NCBI GenBank assembly: GCA_020439505.1 | Contig: JAGQSO010000260.1 | Coordinates: forward strand, 1-35,188 | Length of the DNA stretch: 35,188 nucleotides | Source of the DNA: Acidimicrobiales bacterium | GTDB taxonomy: Bacteria > Actinomycetota > Acidimicrobiia > Acidimicrobiales > Iamiaceae | Direction: 5' to 3' | Part shown: one piece after another, positions 7,807 to 19,265 of the stretch | Numbering within the stretch: position 1 is the first letter of the stretch | How the letters are laid out: each line of letters opens with the position of its first letter | Program-made: the position numbers and the translations under genes | Notes under the pieces: model-generated | The model's database searches: none | Seen by the model: the letters and a program-made list of their open reading frames with translations, nothing else | What the model was told of the DNA's origin: nothing

Positions 7807-8400
7807 ATGATCCTCATCGGCCTGACCGGAGGCATGGGCTCGGGCAAGAGCTCGGTCTCGGCCCGCCTGGTGGCAAGGGGAGCGGTGCTGATCGACGCCG
7901 ACGCGATCACCCGCTCACTTCAGGTACCCGGTCAGGCGGTGTTCGACAAGATGGTGGAGCGGTTCGGTGACGCCATCCTCGACGTCGACGGGTCTCTCAA
8001 CCGTCAGGCAGTAGCCGACGTCGTCTTCTCCGACCCCGATGCCTTGGCAGACCTGAACGCGATCGTCCATCCGGCGGTGGGAGCCGAGATCGCCCGCCGG
8101 CTGGAGGTCGAGTCCGGGACCGACCACGTCGTGGTGCTCGATGTCCCGTTGCTGGTCGAGTCGGGTCGGAGCGACCTGGCAGCCCTGGTGGTCGTGGATG
8201 TCGATCCGGAGGTCGCCGTCGACAGGCTGGTCCGGTTCCGCGGGGTAAGAGCTGACGACGCCAGGGCCAGGATGGCGAAGCAGGCGTCGCGGGAAGAGCG
8301 CCTGGCACTGGCCGATGTGGTCATCGACAACTCGGGGAGCGAAGCCGACCTGAACCTCGAAGTCGAGCGGTTGTGGCGCTGGATCGACGGCCTGCGCTGA
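7807..8400 (+). CDS. coaE: dephospho-CoA kinase
   Basis: 197 aa, normal CoaE length. Phosphorylates the 3'-hydroxyl of dephospho-CoA, the last step of CoA synthesis, in the cytoplasm. P-loop GGMGSGKS at 8-15, then VLIDADAITR, the CoaE substrate-binding signature. PLLVESG and RMAKQASREERLALADVVIDNSG are the conserved lid and C-terminal motifs. The frame is open further upstream, but the protein aligns from MILIGLTGG, and the -10-like TACCGT just before this ATG supports it. coaE directly upstream of uvrB is the usual actinobacterial order. Any upstream rpsA, common in that order, is replaced here by the divergent kinase gene. Confidence 0.96.
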   Translation: MILIGLTGGMGSGKSSVSARLVARGAVLIDADAITRSLQVPGQAVFDKMVERFGDAILDVDGSLNRQAVADVVFSDPDALADLNAIVHPAVGAEIARRLEVESGTDHVVVLDVPLLVESGRSDLAALVVVDVDPEVAVDRLVRFRGVRADDARARMAKQASREERLALADVVIDNSGSEADLNLEVERLWRWIDGLR

Positions 8401-8641
8401 CCGGTCGAGGGCTCCGCTCGGGGAACTGCTCGCTGTTGGTTGATCTGTTCAGGCCTGGTGCTGCAACAGACAACGTTTTGCGCAGTTGCGAGCTTGCGAG
8501 CCATTGGGTCGACGGAACCAGAAATCGTCCGCCGAAGGCGACCCACGAGAGCCGGACTACGCGCAGCGCCGAGGGCTCCCAGCTGTAGCAAGGTTGCCGG
8601 TCACCGCACTGGTTGTCGGTGGGTGTCCGTAGGCTCTGGCC
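8401..8641 (+). other. coaE-uvrB spacer with tandem octamers and potential RNA structure
   Basis: 241 bp with no credible protein gene. It holds three tandem 8-mers at 8478-8501 (TTGCGCAG, then TTGCGAGC twice). Further on are a pair of 7-bp arms TGGGTCG (8505-8511) and CGACCCA (8540-8546), an inner CGCC-GAA-GGCG hairpin (8531-8541), and short GAGCC/GGCTC arms beyond. No tRNA, SRP RNA or tmRNA signature was recognised. It could be the coaE 3' region with a terminator, or a small structured RNA. I found no GAAC-N4-GTTC LexA box here. Confidence 0.4.
8630..8635 (+). promoter_or_regulatory. candidate -10 (TAGGCT) of uvrB, leaderless geometry
   Basis: TAGGCT ends 6 nt before the uvrB ATG at 8642, with no good Shine-Dalgarno in the interval. 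Fits TAnnnT. No convincing -35 at 16-18 bp. Confidence 0.45.
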
Positions 8642-10729
<2,088 letters not shown>

Positions 10730-10755
10730 CGGACACACCCGCAGCCCGGTCAACC

Positions 10756-10773
10756 CCCAGGTCGAGACCTGGG
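10756..10773. terminator. hairpin downstream of uvrB, inside the convergent gene
   Basis: Arms CCCAGGTC and GACCTGGG separated by GA (in practice a 7-bp stem with a 4-nt loop), beginning 27 nt after the uvrB stop. No T-run. It lies in the coding sequence of the minus-strand membrane protein, so it may be fortuitous. Confidence 0.35.
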
Positions 10774-12044
10774 AAGGTGACCAGATCGATCGCCGTCACC
10801 GCCCACAGGACCGCCACCGCCACCGCCAACGCCCGCACACGATTCCGGCGGGCGCCGAGGGCTATGAGCCAACCGATCATGACCGGTTCGCACGCCCAGC
10901 GGAGGTAGGCCTGGCCGCGTTGCCACACCGGCAAACAGACGAAAAGGAACAACAACATGGCGAGGGCCAGCCGTTCGTGGGGAAGGCCGCTCTGTCGGTC
11001 GCGCCACGCGGTGGCCACCAGCACCACCGCCACCGCGGTGAGGCCCAACTGCACCAGGTTGAGCAGGTTGGCTCCTCCCGGGTCACGGACAACCGTACCG
11101 AGGTACTGGACCAGTCGAACGAAGGGCGCCGCCAATAGGGCGTCATTCTCGGTGCCCCCGGCGATCGCCCCGACCCACCGGTTGTTGATGACGGTCCTCC
11201 AGGCCGCGTAGAGGACGATGGGAACAAGGGGTACCCACACCGGAACCCTGGGCCCCCGGGCGGGCTCGCCGTCGCGGCCGCGCGCCGCGAACAGCCGACG
11301 GACCACAGGGGAGAAGGCGGTCGCCAGCAGCGCAACCGAGAAGACCAGCGATGTCTCGCGGGTGATGGCTGCCGCCGTCAGGGCGGCCGCCGCGGCTGCC
11401 CAGTGTTGACGACGAAGGGCCAGGAGCGACGCGATCAGCAACGCTCCCACCACCGCCTCGGTCAGGTTCTGGGAGATCGCCACCACGAAACCCGCCCACG
11501 CGGCCGGCACCATGCCCAACCATGGTGAGCGGTGATGCATCCGGGCCAGGCGGGCACCGATCGTTGCGATGATGCCCACCGCCGTCACGTTGACGGCGAT
11601 CATCATCCACGGCACCACCGATCTCTGACCGAATCCCGACAGCAGCCATACGAGGAACGGGTAACCACTGCGCTTCTGCCAGTACGCCGGACGATCGAAG
11701 GTGATGCCGAACTCCTCGACCTCGGAAGTGAACGGATTCCGCGAAAGTCGGTAGTAACGCTGGCCGTCGTAACCGAACGCGCCCTTCACGATGAACATGT
11801 CGGGGTTCTGCGCGGGGTCGGTCACCTCCTCTCCGGCCAAGATGAACACGGTGGGGTCGAAGTCGTGGTTCGCCAGCCGCACGCCCACGAACAGCGAACA
11901 CAACGCCACCATCGCCAGACCCACCAGCAACTCAGCCCGCCAACCCCGCGTCGGGCGACCCGAGGGATCGGACTCCTCGGCGCTCCCGGCCTCGGCCGTA
12001 TCGGGGGATTCGGTTGTCGATCCGTCGGCCGGGGCAGGGGGCAT

Positions 12045-12127
12045 CGATGCACAATCGGCAGACTCACCCGTTGTTTGAGACGCAGGGTGGCCGCTAATGC
12101 TCCCGATCCGCTGGCAACTGGTCGACG
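12045..12127. promoter_or_regulatory. divergent promoter region of two membrane-protein genes
   Basis: 83 bp between the divergent starts at 12044 (-) and 12128 (+). On the minus strand GATTGT (12051-12056) ends 6 nt before the ATG, with CTCAAA 17 nt upstream of it. On the plus strand TTGAGA (12075-12080) is a good -35 match, and TAATGC (12095-12100) is a possible -10, but the 14-bp spacer is short. No strong Shine-Dalgarno on either side. Confidence 0.35.
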
Positions 12128-13915
12128 ATGACCAGAATGACGGCGATGACAGACCTCGATCGTGCCGACTCCCGACAGCTGTCGAGCAGGGTTCGGTGGG
12201 TGATCCTGGGTCTCTTGGGCCTCGTCTTCTTCGTTTCGGGACTCCAACAGGCCAACCTCGACGCCCCCGCGGTCGACGAGGGGGTGGACGTCTCGTCGGG
12301 AGTTGCCGCCTGGGTTCACCGCGATCTGCGAATGGTGCCCGAACACCCGGTGTTGCCCAAGGCGATTGCCGCCCTTCCGGCGTTGTTGGCCCATCCCATC
12401 GTTCCCGAGGGCGAGAGTTGGGACGAAGTCGCCTGGTTCGACTGGTCGGACGACTTCGTGACAGCCAACGAGGATGCCGGGCGATTGCGCCAGACGTTCC
12501 TCCTGGCGCGGGTTGCCGTCCTGGTGCAGGGGCTGATGGTGGCGGCGGTGCTGTACCTGCTCGCTCGGCGTTGGTTCGGACCCGATGGGGGGTTGCTGGC
12601 CGCCGGGGCATGGTTGACCACGCCCTACGTGGTCGGGCTCGGTCATTTCGCCATGTTGGATGTGCCGTTCACCCTCGCCACGGTTGGACTTGCGTTGTTG
12701 TTGACCCATTGGTGGGACCGCCCGTCGGACCGTCGAACGATCGCGCTGGGCCTAGCGGTGGGACTGGCGTTGGCAACGCGGCACACCGCGTTGGTCCTGG
12801 CGGTGTGGGTCATGGTCGCCGTCATCGTGAGGTTGCGGGCGCGTCCCCGGCTTGCTGTTCGCTCGATCGCGTTGGTGGCGGTGGTCTCGCTGATCCCGCT
12901 GTGGGGTGTGTACCGCGGTCTCGCCCCGGCCGGTCCAGCTCCGGAAGCCAAAGCCCATTTCGAGAGCCTGTTGTCCTACCAGTCGGGGCGGTCGCCGGTG
13001 GTCAAGCTGGTGTCGGCCCTTCCCTTTCCCCTCGAGTGGCGGGCCGGGTATGCCAGCCTCGACTATTCGAGCGTAGGTCGGCCAGCCTCGCTGGCCGGCC
13101 AGGCCTGGACCGGTGGGCGCTGGTGGTATTTCCCGGTGGCGGCAGCGCTGAAGTTGCCCGCGACCCTGTTGATCGCCGTCGGGGTGGGCTGGCTTCTGGC
13201 GCTTCGGCGCGCTGCTCGTCGCCGGCTGCTGGTCGTCTCCACCCTGTCTCCTGCTCTGGGGCTCTGGTTGGTGCTGGTGGTCCAGACGATGAACCTGGGG
13301 CTACGACTGGTTCTGCCATCTATTGCTCTGGCGATGGTGGGGGTGGGTGCGCTCGCGGAACCGGTCCGTAGCTCGCTCAGGGCCTTGCCCCGGACATTCC
13401 CGGTACCCCGATCCATGGAACGACGGGCTTGGTCGGCATTGGGGACCGTCGTCGCCGTCATGGTGGTAGCGACAGTGCAGCTCGGATCGATGGTCTTGTC
13501 GGCTCCTCACTCGCTGGCCTGGAGCCCCTGGCCGGCAACACCGCCTTACCGGTGGGTGAGCGACTCCAACGTCGATGTCGGTCAGGCGGTGTTCGAGGTG
13601 AGGGACTGGGTGGCTGACCATGACCATCCCTACGTCGCGATTGACGCCACACGAGGGCTGTCGGTCGGAGGGTCGAGTCGGCAACTGCTCGGCGCCGACC
13701 CGGCGGCCATCAAAGGCTGGGTGGCGGTGGGGGTGACGACCATTCGGGATACCCGACGGCGGGAGCTGGCGTGGCTGCGGGCCTACTGTCCGGTCGGTTC
13801 GATCGGAGGGGGATCGGTGCTGGTCTACCGTTTCGACCGGCCGCCCGGGCCAGCGCCCGGACCGGACAGACCGGCGGCCCCGTGTTTCGGAGATCGGTGG
13901 TCGACGCGTGGATGA
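12128..13915 (+). CDS. GT39/PMT_2-like glycosyltransferase, polytopic
   Basis: 595 aa (in-frame ATGs also at 12137 and 12146). Best GT-C match in the window. After the first membrane helix (24-40) the outer loop has an acidic DEG (50-52) and VPEHPVLPKAIAALP (70-84), corresponding to the EHPPLxK-type motif of PMT_2/ArnT-like transferases. Ten or more further membrane helices follow. Near the C-terminus YRWVSDSNVDVGQAV resembles the dSNlDWGQ motif found before the final soluble domain in GT39-like proteins. Such enzymes transfer a sugar from polyprenyl phosphate to proteins or glycans at the outer membrane face. The next gene starts 8 nt before this stop, so the two are probably co-translated. 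Acceptor unknown. Confidence 0.8.
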   Translation: MTRMTAMTDLDRADSRQLSSRVRWVILGLLGLVFFVSGLQQANLDAPAVDEGVDVSSGVAAWVHRDLRMVPEHPVLPKAIAALPALLAHPIVPEGESWDEVAWFDWSDDFVTANEDAGRLRQTFLLARVAVLVQGLMVAAVLYLLARRWFGPDGGLLAAGAWLTTPYVVGLGHFAMLDVPFTLATVGLALLLTHWWDRPSDRRTIALGLAVGLALATRHTALVLAVWVMVAVIVRLRARPRLAVRSIALVAVVSLIPLWGVYRGLAPAGPAPEAKAHFESLLSYQSGRSPVVKLVSALPFPLEWRAGYASLDYSSVGRPASLAGQAWTGGRWWYFPVAAALKLPATLLIAVGVGWLLALRRAARRRLLVVSTLSPALGLWLVLVVQTMNLGLRLVLPSIALAMVGVGALAEPVRSSLRALPRTFPVPRSMERRAWSALGTVVAVMVVATVQLGSMVLSAPHSLAWSPWPATPPYRWVSDSNVDVGQAVFEVRDWVADHDHPYVAIDATRGLSVGGSSRQLLGADPAAIKGWVAVGVTTIRDTRRRELAWLRAYCPVGSIGGGSVLVYRFDRPPGPAPGPDRPAAPCFGDRWSTRG

Positions 13916-15182
13916 ACTGCCGCAGATCGAGACTGCGGCCGACATCGAGATGTCGGGGCCAGTCCGTGATGACCTCGCCGCCCGGGTGATGGTGGTGGTC
14001 GTCATTTCCCTGGTCGTGGCGATGGCGGTGGTGTTCTCCTGGTTCAACCGGCGTTTGCTGATTCCCGATGCCCGGAATTGGGAGCGGGGACTTCTGGTCA
14101 CGAGGACGTTCGACCCTCCGACCAACAAGGTCGAGTTGTTCCACAACCAGGGCGACGGCCAGTTCTTCGCCCACATGGCTCAGGATCCTTTTCTGAGTCG
14201 TCCCGATCGGATCCGGGGCGGCACCAGCGAGCAGGCATACCGGCTCCAGCGCCCGATGTTCGGCTGGCTCGGCTGGGCAGCCTCGGGTGGCGACGCCGGT
14301 CGGGCGGCGTGGTCGATCATCTATGTCACCGTGGCATCGGTCGGGCTTCTGGCTGGAGCGGTGGCGATGGCTGCCGCCCGGATGGGTCGAAGCCCGTTGT
14401 GGGGGCTGGCGGTACTGGCGGCGCCAGGGGTTCACGTGGATCTGCTTCGCTCCGGTCCCGAGGTCTTGGGTGCCGCATTGGTCACGGCTGCCCTGGTGGT
14501 GATGGCCCCGGCCTGGCGGTCGGCGCCGTGGGGGGTGGACCGCTCCCGCCTGAGTGACTCGCGCTTGTGGGTAGCCGTCGTTCTGTTCGCTCTGGCGGGC
14601 CTCACCCGCGAGTCGTTCCTGGTAGTTCCGTTCGTGCTGGCCGGGGTTTGGCTGTGGCAGTCGAGGAGCCGGACCGCTCCCGACGAGTCGTCGGAGGACC
14701 ACGCGATCGGGATCTGGCGAAGCTGGGCCTGGCCGCTGGCCAGCGTCGTCCCGTTCCTGATCTGGGTCGTGGTGCTTCGGATCGCGGTTGGTGCGTGGCC
14801 CGTCGGTGCCGGTCCTGAGTTCACCGGAGAGCGGATGGCATCGTTTCCATTAGGAGGGCTGGTCGACGGTATCGGGGACTGGCGTCGGGGAGAGGTCGTG
14901 TCGTTCCTGTTGGTGTCGATCCCGGCTGGCCTGGGTCTGCTCCGGAGTCGTAGCCCCGAATTGCGGGCGTTGATCCTGGTCCACGTCGCCTTGGCCGCCA
15001 CCTTCGGGCAGATCGTCTGGGTGACGTGGGTTGGCTTCGGTCGGGTCCTGCTGCCCCTCTCGGTGATCAGTCTCCTGGCGATCCTGGACCGAAGGGAGGC
15101 AGACGGTGCCGATCGCGGGATCAAGGAGGCGAGCCGACCCATGCGCGCGGCGTGGTTGAAACGAGGCGAAGCCTCGGCCTGA
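13908..15182 (+). CDS. polytopic GT-C-like membrane protein, DGQ family (copy 2)
   Basis: 424 aa with a cytoplasmic N-terminus (1-26) and about nine membrane segments. The outer loop carries NQGDGQFFAHMAQDPF (80-95) and AYRLQRPMFGW (110-120), then GLTRESFLV further on (231-239): the same ordered motifs as the products at 10692-12044 and 15225-16334. The D-to-R distance between motifs (32 residues) equals that of copy 1. GTG start at 13908 overlaps the preceding PMT_2-like gene by 8 nt; the ATG at 13912 is out of frame. A GT-C-type function is inferred from topology, the acidic loop residue and the neighbour. Confidence 0.7.
   Translation: MDELPQIETAADIEMSGPVRDDLAARVMVVVVISLVVAMAVVFSWFNRRLLIPDARNWERGLLVTRTFDPPTNKVELFHNQGDGQFFAHMAQDPFLSRPDRIRGGTSEQAYRLQRPMFGWLGWAASGGDAGRAAWSIIYVTVASVGLLAGAVAMAAARMGRSPLWGLAVLAAPGVHVDLLRSGPEVLGAALVTAALVVMAPAWRSAPWGVDRSRLSDSRLWVAVVLFALAGLTRESFLVVPFVLAGVWLWQSRSRTAPDESSEDHAIGIWRSWAWPLASVVPFLIWVVVLRIAVGAWPVGAGPEFTGERMASFPLGGLVDGIGDWRRGEVVSFLLVSIPAGLGLLRSRSPELRALILVHVALAATFGQIVWVTWVGFGRVLLPLSVISLLAILDRREADGADRGIKEASRPMRAAWLKRGEASA
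15162..15176. terminator. small hairpin at the end of the 13908 gene
   Basis: CGAGGC-GAA-GCCTCG, a 6-bp stem with a 3-nt loop, ends 3 nt before the stop codon. It lies just ahead of the 42-bp gap between two convergent genes. No T-run, so terminator function is weakly supported. Confidence 0.3.
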
Positions 15183-15224
15183 TCACCCTCGCCGCGACGA
15201 CGATTGGACCTCGCCGCAGGCACC

Positions 15225-16334
15225 CTAGGGGGCAAGTGGGGGAACGGGTCGGTCGGTGAGTGCGGACTTCCAGGTTCGCCGGGTGGCGTTGGCTACGAGC
15301 GCGAGAACCAGTAGCGGCATGGTCATTCGGCTGCCGTTGGCGTCGAGGGCCAGGACGTCATGGCCGAGCACGGTCAGAAACGCCAGTTGTATCGCCATCG
15401 CAGGGGCCAGGGGATGGGCCATGCCGACCCGGACCAGAACCCACATCGCGAGCACGATCGTGAACACCACGGTGGCCATGGCGATCTGGAACTTGCCCTG
15501 CTCCCACGTCCGCGCCGCGCTCCACATCCCTCCGAACGGAAAGGTGAACTCGATGACTCCCGCGCTGTGGTCGGGCACGGTGAGCCTCAGAAAGGCCCAC
15601 CACGTGGCGGCGACCGCGGCGGGGACGGCCACCAGCATCAGCCTCGCCCGGTCGCGGTAGTGCACCAGCAGGCCTAGGGGTAGGAGGATCAGCGATTCCT
15701 TTGCCAGTACCGCCAGGATGGCGGCGGCGACCGCCCATCGGTGTCGTTCTCGTATGGAAAGCGCCATGGCGGCAAGGGCCGCGGCCAACGCGTAGGAATC
15801 GGCGAGCGAGAAGCGGAGAACGAGCCACGTAGCCGGGCCCATGAGGAAGACGATCGCCGGCAGCGGCCCCCCGCCGAGAGCCAGCGAGAGATGCCCGGTG
15901 GCGACGATCCCGGCCAGGACGGCGAGGATTCCCACCGCGAACACGGCGGCGATCAGTCCGGGGCCTCCGCCCGACGGGTGGATCAGCCACGCGGTGAAGG
16001 GGAAAGCGATCCGCTGCAGTCGGTACCGGGGGCGGTCCAGGTCCGAGGCGACCCGGGTGGGGTGGAGGGGGTCGCGGGCGACGGCGTAGAACTGCTGGCC
16101 GTCGTGGCCCAACCCGGGGGGTAGCGGGTGGTCGGGGAAGTCGCTGAGGATGGCACTCGCGGAAGGGCCGTCGGCGCCGGGGTGCACGATGTTGGCGGGG
16201 TGCACCCCGGGTACGAACGCGTTCTGGTACGCCCCGAACCCGATCAGGATGCTGCCCATCACCGCCAGCAGCAGGACGGCGCGGGCCTCGTGTGACACCG
16301 GGCGGCGGCGGCTCGTGTCCTCGGTGCCAGCCAT
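15225..16334 (-). CDS. polytopic GT-C-like membrane protein, DGQ family (copy 3)
   Basis: 369 aa with about nine membrane segments, the first at about 18-36. Outer loop: LGHDGQQFYAVARDPLHP (75-92), then RPRYRLQRIAFPFTAWL (101-117) and LAKESLILLP (210-219), the third member of the DGQ set in this window. It has the form closest to a Y-R-x-Q-R-x-x-x-P-F consensus. Start chosen at the ATG at 16334, 42 codons inside the open frame, because AGGAA lies 5 nt upstream and the longer N-terminus would run into the uvrA promoter. Its 5' end faces uvrA, and the LexA box at 16371-16386 is about 37 bp upstream of the start, so it may share SOS control. Biochemical role not known. Confidence 0.7.
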   Translation of the reverse strand: MAGTEDTSRRRPVSHEARAVLLLAVMGSILIGFGAYQNAFVPGVHPANIVHPGADGPSASAILSDFPDHPLPPGLGHDGQQFYAVARDPLHPTRVASDLDRPRYRLQRIAFPFTAWLIHPSGGGPGLIAAVFAVGILAVLAGIVATGHLSLALGGGPLPAIVFLMGPATWLVLRFSLADSYALAAALAAMALSIRERHRWAVAAAILAVLAKESLILLPLGLLVHYRDRARLMLVAVPAAVAATWWAFLRLTVPDHSAGVIEFTFPFGGMWSAARTWEQGKFQIAMATVVFTIVLAMWVLVRVGMAHPLAPAMAIQLAFLTVLGHDVLALDANGSRMTMPLLVLALVANATRRTWKSALTDRPVPPLAP

Positions 16335-16370
16335 CGACGTTCCTGTCGGCAGGTAGGCATGACCCCGTGA

Positions 16371-16386
16371 TGGAACATGTGTTCGG
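16371..16386. promoter_or_regulatory. LexA-binding site (SOS box) of uvrA
   Basis: TGGAACATGTGTTCGG contains GAAC-N4-GTTC with arms GAACA/TGTTC, matching the mycobacterial/Gram-positive LexA consensus TCGAAC-N4-GTTCGA except for one base in each outer half. It lies just upstream of the uvrA -10, covering the -35 region, where bound LexA would block RNA polymerase. It also lies upstream of the divergent membrane-protein gene. Confidence 0.88.
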
Positions 16387-16407
16387 TCAGGGTTTGTCGG
16401 GGGACGG

Positions 16408-16413
16408 TATGAT
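16408..16413 (+). promoter_or_regulatory. -10 element (TATGAT) of uvrA, leaderless geometry
   Basis: TATGAT matches the sigma-70/SigA -10 at five of six positions and ends 8 nt before the GTG start at 16422. Transcription would therefore begin at or next to the start codon. The -35 region coincides with the LexA box. Confidence 0.65.
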
Positions 16414-16421
16414 CGGCCTTC

Positions 16422-19265
16422 GTGTCCGACCACCTTGTGATCCGCGGTGCCCGAGAGCACAACCTGCGCAACGTCGACCTCGACCTGCCGAGGGACAAGC
16501 TCATCGTGTTCACCGGGCTGTCGGGGTCGGGCAAGTCATCGTTGGCCTTCGACACCATCTATGCCGAAGGTCAGCGTCGCTATGTCGAATCGTTGTCCTC
16601 TTATGCCCGGCAGTTCCTGGGGCAGATGGACAAGCCCGATGTTGACTTCATCGAGGGGCTGTCGCCGGCGATCTCCATCGACCAGAAGTCGGCCAGCCGA
16701 AATCCCCGCTCCACGGTCGGAACCGTCACCGAGATCTACGACTACCTGAGGCTGCTGTTCGCCCGTATCGGGGTGCCCCATTGCCCTGACCACGGTGTGG
16801 TCATCTCCCGGCAGACCCCCCAACAGATCGTGGACCGGGTGTTGGATCTGCCCGAGGGCACCCGCTTCCAGGTCCTGGCGCCGGTCGTCCGGGGACGGAA
16901 GGGGAACTACGAGACCCTTCTGGCTGACCTGGCGGCCCAGGGGTTCGCCCGGGTCCGGATCGACGGGGAGATCCACGACCTGCCGACCAAGGTCGAGCTG
17001 GCCCGCTACGAGGTCCATCACATCGAGGTTGTGATCGACAGGTTGGTGCGCCGTGAAGGGATGGAGCGGCGGCTCACCGACTCGCTGGAGACGGCCCTGG
17101 GGTTGGCCGAGGGCGTGGCCGAGGTGGAGTTGGTTCCCCGTGACGGTGACGAGCCGGGGGAGCGATTGACGTTCTCCCAACACCTCGCCTGCCCCGTCGA
17201 CGGGGCCAGCTACGAGGAGCTGGCCCCCCGCAACTTCTCATTCAATTCTCCTTACGGTGCCTGTCCCCGGTGTGACGGGCTGGGGACCCAGTACGAGGTC
17301 GATGTCGACCTGGTGGTCCCCGATCCTGACCAGACCCTGGGCGACGGGGCGATCGCTCCGTGGGCGGGTGGACATCTCCAGTACCACCAGAGGCTGCTCG
17401 AGAGCCTGTGCGACGAGCAGGACATCCCGATGGACGTTCCGTGGTCGGCGTTGTCGGCCAAGCAGCAGAAGTTGTTGATGCACGGGAACGGGGCCGGAAA
17501 GGTGGAGGTGCGGTACCGCAACCGCTTCGGTCGAGTGCGGTCCTACAACGCCACCTACGAGGGTGCGGTCACCTGGATCCAGCGCCGCCACGCCGACACC
17601 GAGAGCGACAGCCAACGGGAGCAGTTCGAGGGCTACATGCGGGAGGTTCCCTGCCCCGACTGTGGAGGCGCCCGGCTCAAGCCGTTCACCCTCGCCGTCA
17701 CCGTCGACGGTCACAGCATCCACCATCTCTCGGAGATGTCGATTCGCGACGTGGCGGCGGCGTTCGCGGCCATGTCCATCTCGGATCGGGATCGGATCGT
17801 GGCCGATCCGATCCTCAAGGAGGTGAACGCCCGCCTCGGCTTCCTGCTCGACGTCGGGCTCGACTACCTCTCGCTTCACCGTTCCTCGGCCACCCTGGCG
17901 GGAGGGGAGGCTCAGCGCATCAGACTCGCCAGCCAGATCGGTTCCGGTCTGGTCGGAGTTCTCTACGTCCTGGACGAACCTTCGATCGGCCTGCACCAGA
18001 GGGACAACCGCCGCCTCATCGAAACCCTCCAACGGCTCCGAGACCTGGGCAACACGGTACTGGTGGTCGAACACGACGAGGACACCATCGCGGTGGCCGA
18101 CTACGTCGTCGACATCGGTCCCGGAGCCGGTGAGCACGGCGGTTCGGTGGTTCACGCCGGAACCGTCAAACAGTTGCTCAAGAACAAGCAGTCGGTGACC
18201 GGTCAATACCTTTCGGGCAAGCGGTCGATTCCGGTTCCCGCCAACCGACGACCAGGAAACGGTACCGAACTCCGCGTGGTCGGTGCCCGAGAACACAACC
18301 TGCGAGGCGTGGACGTCTCGTTCCCACTCGGACGCTTCGTCGCTGTCACCGGGGTCTCCGGATCGGGCAAGTCGACCCTGGTGAACGACATCCTCCTGCG
18401 GTCGTTGATGCAGAGCATCTACCGGTCCAAGGTGCCCCCGGGCCTGCACAAGCGGGTCACCGGTACGCAGCACCTCGACAAGGTGATCGACATCGACCAG
18501 TCGCCCATCGGTAGAACTCCCAGGTCCAACCCGGCCACCTACACCGGGGTGTTCGACCACATCCGCAAGCTGTTCGCCCAGACCACCGAGGCCAAGGTCC
18601 GGGGCTACATGCCGGGACGGTTCAGCTTCAACGTCAAGGGCGGTCGCTGCGAGAACTGCGCCGGGGACGGCACGATCAAGATCGAGATGCACTTCCTGCC
18701 TGATGTCTACGTGCCGTGCGAGGTCTGCAAGGGCGCCCGCTACAACCGTGACACGCTCGACATCGAGTTCAAGGGGCGCAACATCGCCGAGGTGCTCGAC
18801 ATGCCGTGCGAGGAGGCATTGGAGTTCTTCGCCAACCAACCGGTGATCGCCCGTCACATGCAGACCCTGGTCGACGTCGGCTTGGGATACGTGCGGCTCG
18901 GCCAGCCCGCCCCGACGCTGTCGGGGGGTGAGGCGCAGCGGATCAAGCTGGCCTCCGAGCTGTCGAAGCGGTCGACCGGCCACACCATCTACCTGTTGGA
19001 CGAGCCGACGACGGGGTTGCATTTCGAGGACATCCGTAAACTCCTGACCGTGCTCGGGCGTCTCGTCGACCAGGGGAACACGGTTCTGGTGATCGAACAC
19101 AACCTGGATGTGATCAAGACCGCCGACTGGGTGATCGACCTCGGACCCGAGGGCGGCTCGGGGGGCGGAACGGTGGTGGCCGAGGGCACTCCCGAAGATG
19201 TCGCCGACAACCCCGGGTCCCACACCGGGAGGTTCCTCCGACCACTTCTCGGCCTGCCCGTCTGA
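16422..19265 (+). CDS. uvrA: excinuclease ABC subunit A
   Basis: 947 aa, full length. UvrA is the ABC-type ATPase that finds DNA lesions and loads UvrB. First Walker A GLSGSGKS (32-39) with [20 protein letters not shown] after it; ABC signature [19 protein letters not shown]; second Walker A GVSGSGKS (644-651); second signature [15 protein letters not shown] with [10 protein letters not shown]. The C-terminal zinc finger is intact (CENC, 19 residues, CEVC). The first zinc-finger module reads [14 protein letters not shown] then ACPRC, so only C257, C281 and C284 remain as obvious ligands. GTG start; no Shine-Dalgarno, consistent with a leaderless message. Preceded by a LexA box, so induced by DNA damage. 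Stop overlaps the next ATG (TGATG). Confidence 0.98.
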   Translation: MSDHLVIRGAREHNLRNVDLDLPRDKLIVFTGLSGSGKSSLAFDTIYAEGQRRYVESLSSYARQFLGQMDKPDVDFIEGLSPAISIDQKSASRNPRSTVGTVTEIYDYLRLLFARIGVPHCPDHGVVISRQTPQQIVDRVLDLPEGTRFQVLAPVVRGRKGNYETLLADLAAQGFARVRIDGEIHDLPTKVELARYEVHHIEVVIDRLVRREGMERRLTDSLETALGLAEGVAEVELVPRDGDEPGERLTFSQHLACPVDGASYEELAPRNFSFNSPYGACPRCDGLGTQYEVDVDLVVPDPDQTLGDGAIAPWAGGHLQYHQRLLESLCDEQDIPMDVPWSALSAKQQKLLMHGNGAGKVEVRYRNRFGRVRSYNATYEGAVTWIQRRHADTESDSQREQFEGYMREVPCPDCGGARLKPFTLAVTVDGHSIHHLSEMSIRDVAAAFAAMSISDRDRIVADPILKEVNARLGFLLDVGLDYLSLHRSSATLAGGEAQRIRLASQIGSGLVGVLYVLDEPSIGLHQRDNRRLIETLQRLRDLGNTVLVVEHDEDTIAVADYVVDIGPGAGEHGGSVVHAGTVKQLLKNKQSVTGQYLSGKRSIPVPANRRPGNGTELRVVGAREHNLRGVDVSFPLGRFVAVTGVSGSGKSTLVNDILLRSLMQSIYRSKVPPGLHKRVTGTQHLDKVIDIDQSPIGRTPRSNPATYTGVFDHIRKLFAQTTEAKVRGYMPGRFSFNVKGGRCENCAGDGTIKIEMHFLPDVYVPCEVCKGARYNRDTLDIEFKGRNIAEVLDMPCEEALEFFANQPVIARHMQTLVDVGLGYVRLGQPAPTLSGGEAQRIKLASELSKRSTGHTIYLLDEPTTGLHFEDIRKLLTVLGRLVDQGNTVLVIEHNLDVIKTADWVIDLGPEGGSGGGTVVAEGTPEDVADNPGSHTGRFLRPLLGLPV

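Noticed and set aside
8401..8641. LexA box upstream of uvrB
   Set aside because: No GAAC-N4-GTTC match; the GGAAC and GTTGG near 8418-8436 have the wrong spacing and half-site.
15223..15230. CCCTAGGG palindrome at the end of the 15225 gene
   Set aside because: An eight-base palindrome with no loop overlapping a stop codon; too short to mean anything alone.
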